DNA from: Amoebophrya sp. AT5.2
Lineage: Eukaryota; Sar; Dinophyceae; Syndiniales; Amoebophryaceae
Length of the DNA stretch: 16,384 nt
Direction: 5' to 3'
Assembly: GCA_005223375.1 (NCBI GenBank)
Contig: RXOD01005027.1
Span: 1 to 16,384 of the forward strand
Shown one piece after another: positions 8,951 through 16,384 of this stretch (its first letter is position 1; every line of letters begins with the position of its first letter). Made by a program: the position numbers and the translations under genes. The notes beneath the pieces were generated by a model. That model had not been told where the DNA came from. It saw only the letters and a program-made list of their open reading frames with translations, and ran no database searches.

Positions 8951-10292
8951 TAGTGATCAATCGATTTGACTGGGAAACTCGGATGCGCGAAAACGACCCG
9001 TCTCGATCGATGCCAGCGATTCGATGCGCTAGCGACCGATCAGATTTTGTACCCACAAGCGATGTGACGTAGATCGATGTATGTTGATGTTCGCCCTCGA
9101 TTCATTGTGTAGAGACGAGCTTGACAAAATCTGTCTCCGGGCACCGCTGGGGCTACGGCGCGCAGCTTGGCTCGATTAGGCAGGTCCTATTAAGCGGTCT
9201 GGTTCATAGTCTGCCTTCTTCTACTGTTGTTTGAAAACCCAAATGCAGTGGTGCTGATGTCACCCACGCCTTAGAAATATGCAAAGCGCAGTATCTTCTG
9301 TTGTAGCGACGATTGGATCATTCTGCAAGCAACACCCTAGCCAGCCATGGCACGACATCGCTGTGCTGTTGCTGATTGTACCTCTTTTCGAAAGAACCGC
9401 TTATTTTTTGTACCAAGCCGATAGGATATCTATGCTACTTGTTGCTTGATCGACATCGATTTGAGATGCACTGTATCAGCTGGAGGCGTTAGATGCTCAT
9501 AGCTTTTTTCTGCGATGGGGCTCCAGCGGTTGCGGCAGAATCGAAGGATGAGTGGTTCGATACGCGGACCATCGGACAACTTTTGTCCAAAGAAAATCGG
9601 CAGCACTTTGCTGTCGAGTACAACCTGCTACAACCTATACATCATTGGGCGACTTCTATAACACAACCTATCTACTACAACTCGACACAATCTCTATCAA
9701 TCCATATTTCGATCGATCGATTGTCATCCCAAAAACAGCTACGAACAGCACCTGCGAATATCTGCGAACAATCGAAGACCTGGATACTCCAAAAACAGGA
9801 GGACGAGGACGGCGTGTTGCGCGATGTTCACCGAATAAGTGCCTGGAGCAGGAACAGAAAGTTAAATTTTTCTTCTTCATTTATGTGTCATCTCATCTTC
9901 AGGGTTCATCCGAGGAGAAGCACTCGTCTCTACTGCTCCTGATGCGATATCGGTTGTCGGATGCTGTCCTCTGCCATGGATCTGTCTCGTTGAATGCTGT
10001 GGTTTGTTTCTTCGTTCTCACTCTGCCGTCGTCCTGCGCGTCGCTTTCGTCGTTGCGTCGCGTCTTCCCCGCATCCGTTTTAGACTTGCTTCGGAGGAGA
10101 AGGGACCCCCTGCGTTTTTGAAGCGGTACTTGATGCTGCACTGATCGTCCTATGTTCTTGGACCGTTTATTTTGCCGCTGCTATCGTCGATCCAAGCGTT
10201 GGTGTCTTCTAGAGTCTGTTGTTCGAGTTCGCGAAGTGGCACTGATACAGCTTTAAGTAAATATCGTATTCGTACTCGTACTACGTAGCCAG
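8951..10292. other. About 1.3 kb without a supportable gene
   Basis: Overlapping + strand ORFs at 9493-9942 and 9552-10121 are the longest, but neither has a recognisable motif, a compact domain-like pattern or GC-rich exon composition, and they compete for the same bases. ATCGAT and GATC words are conspicuous at about 8720-9080. No tRNA, rRNA or mobile-element signature is seen. It presumably holds 3' and 5' untranslated sequence and a spacer. Confidence 0.45.
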
Positions 10293-10521
10293 ATTCAATA
10301 ATACGGACGCGCAGCGGTTGCTCGATGAGGATTCGGGTGCGACACACCTTTTGATGTCTGGGTGCCGGCGCTCAGAACCGGACGAAGTTCTGCACCCCCC
10401 AGATCCGCCGGAGGCCGCACAAGCAGCCTCGGCCGGCGGAAGGAAAACTAAAACTAAAGGCCAACGCTGGAGGAGCCCCGTGAGGAAGTTGAGAGCCGAG
10501 TACGAGAAGAGCACCTGGTAA
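10293..10521 (+). CDS. Short ORF just upstream of the ABHD17-like gene (last exon or upstream ORF?)
   Basis: After a possible acceptor (GTAGCCAG ending 10292) a GC-rich frame runs to TAA at 10519-10521. It includes TDAQRLLDEDSGATHLL, PPDPPEAAQAASAGG and a basic end (RSPVRKLRAEYEKSTW). The ABHD17-like ATG follows 12 bases after this stop, in the same frame but separated by two stops, so this is not a simple N-terminal extension. It could be the last exon of an unrecognised gene, an upstream ORF in the 5' leader, or chance. No family is recognised. Confidence 0.25.
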
Positions 10522-10533
10522 TAAGAAAGTAGT

Positions 10534-13500
10534 ATGGGAGCGAACTGCAGCGCCAGCTGCGCGTTGGGCTGCTACGTCTGCTGCAACCGCTGCCAGATGG
10601 ATGCCATCCGCAACCGGTTCTCGTTTCTGCCCCCCGACCCGCCCTCTTACGTGATCACGGACGCGGGACGCGTCGAATATCTGATCCGCGAGCTGAAGGC
10701 GCACCCACTCTACCGGAGAGCGCAGGAGCACGCGGTCATCTGCAGGCTGACGAGTGCGAGGGGGGGGAAAGCGAGATCAAGAAACATATTTGGTAGAAGC
10801 TGCTCGCTTTCTTTCATCAACTTCGCGTCATTTGTTTCCAACCTGGTGGATCCTGAACGTATCTTATAGTACTTCTCCCCATATAATACTTTCTTCCACA
10901 GCGGCACTCCTGCGGTCCCCGCGGTCACGCATGCGGCACAGGCAGCAGCAGCAGCGCATGAAGGGTGCCCCCCACCAACCGGCCACCACTGCCACCACTG
11001 GAGATACACATACAAGTGCAACTACAAAGAGTGCAGGCGCAGCAGAAGCAGGGGACAGACTCGTAAGGCTTCCTCCCGACGGCGCGGTGATTCTTCACTG
11101 TCACGGCAACGCCACCGACATTAAAAACGCGACAAAATATGCATCTTGGTGGACCATGCGGGAAAATTGTGGCTGCTTGTATTTCGGAGTCGCCGATGAA
11201 GCGGGCGCGAATACTGGCAACCAAACCACTGACCACACAGATTGCAGCAGGCGAAATTTTTTTGCTTATATTCTAGTGGGCCGGCGGCAGCTTTAGGTCT
11301 TGCCGGTCTTGTTTCGGTCCGATGTTCTCTCGGTCCTGTGGGAGCGAGTCGCATGAGGAAGACGACTGCTAGGTCTCCAGAATAGCAGTCTCGGCGTAGA
11401 GGTCATAGGGGCCTAGTGGCGTTGCAGGTGGATAGAATTCGCACGAATTTATTGCTACCAGATGCTTTTTTTGCTGCCAACCTCTAACGACATGGGGCTG
11501 ATGCTTCCTGTGTACAACGAGCTGGCGGAAGAGCTGAACGTCGACGTGCTGGGCGTTGAGTATTCCGGCTTCGGTCCCCCCCAGTACGAGTTCGGCGGCT
11601 CCTCCTCTTCAACCTCCGCGAGGACTTGTGCTCGTCCGAGCAAAAAGCTCGTGACGCCGCACTTCCGCGATGTGACATCGAACGCGGAGGCGGCGTACAA
11701 CTTTTTGGTAGAAGAGGAGGAGTACCCGCCGGACAAAATCATCCTGTACGGGCAGAGCGTCGGCACCGGACCAGTGCTCGAGCTGGCGGCGAAAGTGAAG
11801 TGCGCAGGAGTAATCCTCCACTCGGCGATGCTGTATTTAATCTTTGAACATAAAGAAGTGGATTATAGCTATTTTCTAGGACCCAGCAGAAGCGCAACCT
11901 CGGTCGAGCCGCTCGCGACTGGGCGGCTCGACTAAGTGTGTAAAAGTCTAAATTTGCCGACCGATCGACTCCGCAGCTCCGGCATCCGCGTCCTGGACCC
12001 GTCGCCCGACGCGTGCTGCCGACCGAGTTCCACATTCCAGTGCTTCGATCTGTTTCGCAACGAGCTGCACGTGCAGAAGGTCAGCACGCCGATCTTGATC
12101 ATCCACGGGCGAGACGACACCGTGGTGCCCTTCGACCACGGACAGAAGCTCTTCCTGCTCGTACCAGAGAAAAAGAGGTACTTGTGAATGTTAGTTTTTT
12201 TAAGAGTAGTTGTAGATTTTTTAGGTTGAACTTGGCGCTGCCTGCTTCCGCTTCGTTAACGATAGCGGCCGCTCGCCTTTCGTCTTTCATACAAAAATGA
12301 ATCGCCCTTGATTGCCTTCTTGTGCGATTTATAGTAGGGGTTTTGCGCCGATTTGTGACCAGAGTCGGTATGCGACTGCAACATCGAAGTCATAGCATGG
12401 CTACCTAAAGCTTCCTCTACGTAATAAGGCAGAAACAGTAGAGTTGTCGTACATACAGGATGCACGAAAAGGAAGACATCGGAAAGAGAATCGGTGCTGT
12501 GCTCGTCTTCGTTTGTGACCGCGTTTTTCGTCGAAAGCTCGTACTCCGTCTTAAGAAGGACGCACAAAGAAAACGAAGTGACACAGGTACAACCTGCAAG
12601 TCTGTTGCTCTGGCGCTTCCGTGTGACCCCAACACTAAGTCCGTCGATGTACTCACTTCGCAATGTAGTTTTAGTTTATCACTAGGGCAGTCTGTCATAT
12701 ACTTTTCCTCTTCTTGCTCGTAAACAAAATCCAGCAGCGCCCGCAGTTCAGAGGTCTCAGCAGCGTTATACTGGCAGTCTCACTCTACTCAGTTCTTCTT
12801 CTTTTTCTTCTTTTTCTGGTTCGGCTTCGAATTCACTTTTTGGACGGGACTAACGAGGGTCGACTTGTTACTTACTCGCTGTGCAGCTGTGGTTGATGTC
12901 ATCTCGAGCCTCGTCCTCTTGGATTCCGCAACAATTCCGGGAGCCGAGGAGAAAAGCAGTTGGGACCAGTGCCACTTCTGCGAAGCCCGCCGCCATAACC
13001 GACAGCTCACCATCGACCCCGCGGAGCCGTTGGCGCCGCCGCGTCGGACCGTCGCTCCTTTTTTTCCGTCATACTAAACTTCGTTAGTATTTCGTCTTCC
13101 CTCGGTCGTTGGCTTTTCGGTCGCGTCCCAGAGCTGTGTCCAGCTCCAGTAACAAATAGTTTCGGGAGTATCTTTCTGAGTAGTACAAGTACTGCCGGTC
13201 GGAAGGGCACGAGTCGTCGTTTGGTCGTGCTGCGCGTTTACACCATGATCGAAGAATGAGTCGGGTTTTGTACTATTCAAATCGACGTTTTTTTTTCATT
13301 GATTTTCAGCAGGTTAGGCCCCCCGCACCCAAACAGTCCCTACCATTCCGCAGTGCTCGACAGTCTTGAGGCCCCCTCTAGCCACCTCAGCCAGCGGCCG
13401 CGCGAACTCGTAGGAAAAAGGAGAGCGCGCCGTAGAAAGTAGCGAAGTAATAGTAAGTACGTAGCCCATGAGCATAAAAGCACATGGCCAAGAACTATCG

Positions 13501-16242
13501 ATCGAAAACTGTTCTCTCGTAGCCGTCTCTTCGGTTCTTTCGTAGCAGTCTCTTCGGTTGTTCGGGCGCCCGCGGGCCACGCCCAACTCCCGCCGTCTCG
13601 GTCTCGGTGCGGTCCCCATCGCCGGCAAACATCGCTTCTGTCCCGTACGTCTGCAACGTCGCCGTTCGCCTCCGTCCGTGACGACCGTAGAGCTGTTTAT
13701 CGGCCCCGTCACCGTCTCCCGCGGACCGATGTCGTCACCCGCACGAGCCGTCCACCGTCACGCCCCGTCCGTGCTGTAGTGTCAGTCTCTCCACCATCTG
13801 TGTCCGTCTACACCAGTGCATGGTGATGTTGGAAAAGTCTGTTTGCTCCCAGTATGCGCATCTGTCCCGTTGCTTTGGTGGCCCACAAGGCCAATTCGTC
13901 GGCTTCGTACAGATCAAGGTTCTGTCAGTCTTCCCGTCATAGCTGTGTCGCACCGCCGTTTCATAAACTCGATCTGTGTCTACTGGCCGCTGAGGAAGAA
14001 GGCTGTCTGTCACTGTCCGTTGCTCTTTTTAGATGGTTAGGCTATTTTTGGGGTAGCGTGAGATGAGAGCAAGAGCATGCATTTGCTCCCGGCAGTCTGT
14101 GCGTATCGCTGTCGTCATTCGTACCTGCTCGTGAGAGAAACACTCCGTAGCCGTAGCGTAAAACAGTAGGATACTTTCGTCGCATTTGCATCGGATGAAG
14201 AAGCATATAGGTAAAACAAAACGCGTCTGTTGAGAAAAGCACCGGAAAGAAGAGCATCTGTTCCGCCACTAGAAGCAAGTTATCGGGGTTGGCTTTGGTT
14301 TTTCTTAGTTTTGAACCAGCTTCGTTCTTCGGGTTCCAATCGATGGTAGTTTTCGGTGATGTCCGTACGTACAGTTCCAGTACGGCGTTCGTTGCCACCG
14401 CGACCGCTCCGTGCGTACCGCTACGTGTCGGTTACCGTCAACCGTACCGTAACGTACCGTTTTCCTTCTCCGTGCCGCCACGCTACGTACGTTGGTTTTG
14501 CTGCTGCAGCTGCAGAGGGGAAAAGAGCCGCCTCCTGTCCGTCCCTCGGTGGGAGTCGATCGCGCAGAAAAGCCGCCTCTGTCCGTATCGTCGTGTGCCC
14601 ACAACCGTCTCCGTACGGCGTACCCGTAGAAGTGGAGGCCTCTGCCATCAGAGGAAGCGCGCTCTTGCCATCAGAGCGACTTCGGTTCTCTTCGCATAAG
14701 TATAATCGGAGTGCAGCTCGACTGAGTCGTCGTTTGCGACCTCAGGTCTGTCGTTTAATGCGGTTTGAGGGAAGTTTCGGGACCCATCGTTTGTCCTATG
14801 CTCCCGTCATTCGTTTGTCCTATGACCCCGTCACTAAATCGAAGATGCGCTCTCCGTTGATCCAAACCGTCTGTCGTTCTCTCACTGGTCTGTCCCGTCT
14901 CATGCACCCAGATCCGCACGGCAAATAGTGAAATTAATGCATCAAACCGGAGGAGATTGAGAGGTCCGAGCAAAAAATGTCAAGTCTGTTTTTTTCGTTT
15001 CTTCGTCGCCTGTGCTTTCGATCGTTGTGAGATTGATGTCGATTGATCCAAAATGGTATAATATAGATACCACCCGTCGGGAGAAGAAGCTACATCTGTC
15101 TTTCGCCACGTGGAATCTTTGTGCATCCGTCTTTCGCAATAAGAATCTGATTCCCAGAGAGGGCGCAGAACGGATTCTCGGTTCGATGGCGTGCGTCTAT
15201 CATGGTAACTGATCCGCGAATGTTGCAAGAGTTGTGAAATTTCGGGCTGCAAAGCGATGATCCGTCCACCAAGTCTACTTTATCTACGACAAATGTCGAG
15301 AGTAGTTGTGTTTATACCGTCAATCGTCTAGGAAAGTCGATCGCTTTCGATAATGACTAAATCGGAGGTACTTGTATGAGTTTCTAATGCTAAACCGTTT
15401 ACTATCGAAGGGTTTCTTCTACATAGGAGTAATCCATGGAGGTAGGATCTGAAAAGGATCCGAACTTCGAGTAAGGCCGTAGGAGGACACTGTGGCCTCC
15501 CTAGCGGTCGTATTCAAGATTCGGACTGCCGATAGCAGCGGCGTGCAGTGGCAGGCGCCAATGAGGAGGAGAAAAGCTAGTAGATGCCCTGAGTAAATAA
15601 AAGAAGAGTAAGAGTATCAGTATGAGCAAGAAAGTATATGATGCTAGGTGTTGTACTCCTAAAATTTTCTAATGGTTTGCTTATTCTTTCCGCGTCTGTA
15701 AATGTTTCGTGCGTGTTGATTTGTTCTGAGAGACGGACGGGCAGCACCTCGCTGCGTCCTTCGAATTTGACGCGACTGCCACCTGCGCTGCGAGACCTAC
15801 AGTTGCTGCGGTTGACCACGAATCGGTGAGGAGCGCTCCGATCGATGCGGCACGGGACGACAACGAGCACGTTTTTTCGCGGTTTGGAGGCCTGCGATCG
15901 CCCGCAATTCATTTCGGTTCCACCAACAAAAAAAGGTACCCGCCATACTTCCCGCTCGGCGCCGGGCACAACGACGTGGTGGAGAGCAATCCGCACGCCT
16001 ACTACACGGTCGTCGACAACTTCGTGCGAAAGGTCACATCCAGGAATCAGGAGGGTGGGGGTGGAGGTGGAGGGTCCGCAGCTATCTCAAGAACCTCCGT
16101 TGAAGGAGCAGTGGGAGCGATTTCCAGGTCGGGGGCCGATTGGTCGGATTGCTCCAGCGATTTCGCGGCACCGGTGGGGGGCAGGCTAGTATTAATATAC
16201 ACTTATACATGCCACTCGTCAACTTCGTCGCTTGCGTCTTAA
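10534..16242 (+). CDS. ABHD17-family alpha/beta hydrolase (palmitoyl-protein thioesterase family), five exons
   Basis: Exons: 10534-10773, 10904-11121, 11494-11832, 11977-12177 and 15936-16242, giving about 434 residues (animal members are about 310). ABHD17 enzymes remove palmitate from membrane-bound signalling proteins. The start MGANCSASCALGCYVCCNRC has Gly2 and Ser6, fitting N-myristoylation, and a Cys cluster like the palmitoylated N-terminus of the family. FLPPDPPSY follows, a family hallmark. Catalytic features are intact: HGNATD (Gly148 region, oxyanion loop), EYSGFGPP, nucleophile Ser241 in YGQSVGTGP, LIIHGRDDTVV with Asp313, and GAGHND with His344. The extra length comes from a Gln/Thr/Ala-rich insertion after about residue 90, a Ser-rich insertion after YEFGG, and a Gly-rich C-terminal tail from about residue 368. 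The tail may be mis-predicted if another intron lies near the end. The residue count between LF and GAGH exactly matches the animal proteins as I recall them, which supports the long last intron. Introns 1 and 2 appear non-canonical; 3 and 4 are GT-AG. Confidence 0.9.
10771..10903 (+). other. Probable non-canonical intron 1 of the ABHD17-like gene, bounded by a GCG direct repeat with complementary ends
   Basis: GCG at 10771-10773 is repeated at 10901-10903; removing one repeat plus the intervening 127 bases joins the exons in frame. Five bases inside each GCG lies one arm of an imperfect inverted repeat: AAGAAA at 10779-10784 pairs with TTTCTT at 10890-10895, and AGAAG at 10795-10799 pairs with CTTCT at 10872-10876. 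The resulting SARGGKA segment matches the ARGN-like segment of ABHD17. A GT-AG alternative (10754-10901) is also in frame but deletes that segment, so the canonical reading is not excluded. Confidence 0.6.
11116..11493 (+). other. Non-canonical intron 2 of the ABHD17-like gene, bounded by a 6-bp direct repeat CGACAT
   Basis: CGACAT occurs at 11116-11121 and at 11488-11493. Removing one copy plus the intervening 366 bases restores HGNATDMGLMLP in frame, matching the family sequence around HGNAVDLGQM. No placement of the boundary within the repeat gives GT or GC at the 5' end with AG at the 3' end. Inside the ends, GCATCTTGGT at 11141-11150 is the reverse complement, with one bulge, of ACCAGATGC at 11457-11465, flanked by A-rich and T-rich runs that also pair. 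The best GT-AG alternative I found (11149 to 11461) is out of frame. Confidence 0.8.
11903..11932 (+). repeat. Perfect 10-bp inverted repeat (hairpin) inside intron 3 of the ABHD17-like gene
   Basis: GTCGAGCCGC at 11903-11912 and its exact reverse complement GCGGCTCGAC at 11923-11932 are separated by 10 bases. The stem is 80% GC and lies inside the 144-bp GT-AG intron 11833-11976 (donor GTATTT, acceptor CCGCAG), 44 bases before the acceptor. Confidence 0.85.
13518..13563. repeat. 23-bp tandem duplication (2 diverged copies)
   Basis: Units 13518-13540 and 13541-13563 both begin CGTAGC and share GTCTCTTCGGTT; they differ at 3 of 23 positions. The repeat lies inside the long last intron of the ABHD17-like gene. 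Confidence 0.8.
14788..14835. repeat. 24-bp tandem duplication (2 diverged copies)
   Basis: Units 14788-14811 and 14812-14835 share CGTTTGTCCTATG and CCCGTCA and differ at 3 of 24 positions. The repeat lies inside the long last intron of the ABHD17-like gene. Confidence 0.8.
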
Positions 16243-16342
16243 TTCTTCGGTCCAGGTGGTAGACCCAAGTGCGCACCTTAACTGTAGATTCAAGGGGAGG
16301 TTAGTACCGAACCACAGAGTCGTCATATATACACTTATACAT
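16195..16342. repeat. 16-bp direct repeat pair at the 3' end of the ABHD17-like gene
   Basis: ATATACACTTATACAT occurs exactly at 16195-16210 and 16327-16342, 132 bp apart. The first copy falls in the last coding codons as modelled. The interval could be another repeat-bounded intron or a chance or duplicated AT-rich word. Confidence 0.85.
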
Positions 16343-16384
16343 TATAATTGAATTATTATACTCGACGGTGCTGCGCCGTGTTCC
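16243..16384. other. 3' flank of the ABHD17-like gene
   Basis: After the TAA at 16240-16242 there is no further open frame of note within the window. The stretch carries the second copy of the 16-bp repeat and an AT-rich segment (about 16340-16360). It may be 3' untranslated sequence, or contain a further small exon if the repeat pair bounds an intron. Confidence 0.4.

Larger units (their letters stand above)
12178..15935 (+). other. Very long (about 3.76 kb) last intron of the ABHD17-like gene
   Basis: AGGTAC occurs at 12176-12181 and at 15934-15939. A GT-AG intron (donor GTACTT at 12178, acceptor AAAAAAAG ending 15935) joins EKKR to YPPYFPLGAGHND in frame. The spacing to the catalytic His matches the family, so no exon is missing. 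The acceptor has an A-run rather than a pyrimidine tract in front of it. Inside I find no ORF with a recognisable product; the longest (14356-14928, 190 codons) is Arg/Ser-rich and looks random. The interior contains a pyrimidine tract (about 12795-12820), degenerate GTC/CCGT-rich sequence (about 13500-14900) and tandem duplications. A nested gene or mobile element is possible but not supported. Confidence 0.75.

Noticed and set aside
9493..10121. Overlapping + strand ORFs of 149 and 189 codons
   Set aside because: There is no recognisable motif or exon-like composition, and the two frames compete. Treated as chance.
14356..14928. 190-codon ORF inside the long ABHD17 intron as a nested gene
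   Set aside because: It is Arg/Ser-rich and explained by degenerate CCGT/GTC repeats. There are no domains and other frames are equally open.
1..16384. CRISPR arrays, bacterial operons, insertion sequences, viral genes
   Set aside because: No regularly spaced repeats, transposase or viral protein motifs are visible. The split genes and eukaryote-specific families make a bacterial reading untenable.

Overview
The window looks like nuclear DNA of a protist eukaryote. Coding stretches are GC-rich and interrupted by AT-richer introns, low-complexity Q/P/G/M-rich proteins are present, and every gene I can support lies on the + strand. Most introns are GT-AG, but two in the ABHD17-like gene are best explained as non-canonical introns. 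Each lies between short direct repeats and has complementary ends. Together with one-way gene order and acceptors usually followed by G, this suggests a dinoflagellate-related alveolate. Amoebophrya-like Syndiniales are my best guess, because introns of this kind are known there. The organism is an inference; no species marker is visible.

Layout: (1) 1-516 is the 3' end of a Pro/Gly/Met/Gln-rich protein. (2) 517-1654 has no supportable gene. (3) 1655-3440 holds a weak ORF and then a two-exon gene of unknown function (2181-3440) with a phase-consistent intron. (4) 3441-5514 is about 2 kb without a supportable gene. (5) 5515-7812 is an LSM14/Scd6/RAP55-type gene: an N-terminal LSm domain split over three exons, then a 490-codon Q/P/G/M-rich exon. 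(6) 8114-8950 holds three spliced exons ending in a RanBP2-type zinc finger. They are either the C-terminus of the LSM14-like protein or a separate small gene; the junction at 7775-8113 is not in frame as sequenced. (7) 8951-10292 has no supportable gene, and 10293-10521 is a short ORF just upstream of the next gene. (8) 10534-16242 is an ABHD17-type alpha/beta hydrolase (depalmitoylase family) in five exons with an intact catalytic triad. Its last intron is about 3.76 kb, against 130-372 bp for the others.

The genes do not form a pathway. The LSM14-like protein, and perhaps the one at 1-516, fit RNA-granule or translation-control roles; the ABHD17-like protein fits removal of palmitate from membrane proteins. 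The most notable observation is the pair of repeat-bounded introns in the ABHD17-like gene. The window also has a strong bias for GTAC-type donor sites and three tandem duplications with 23-24 bp units.
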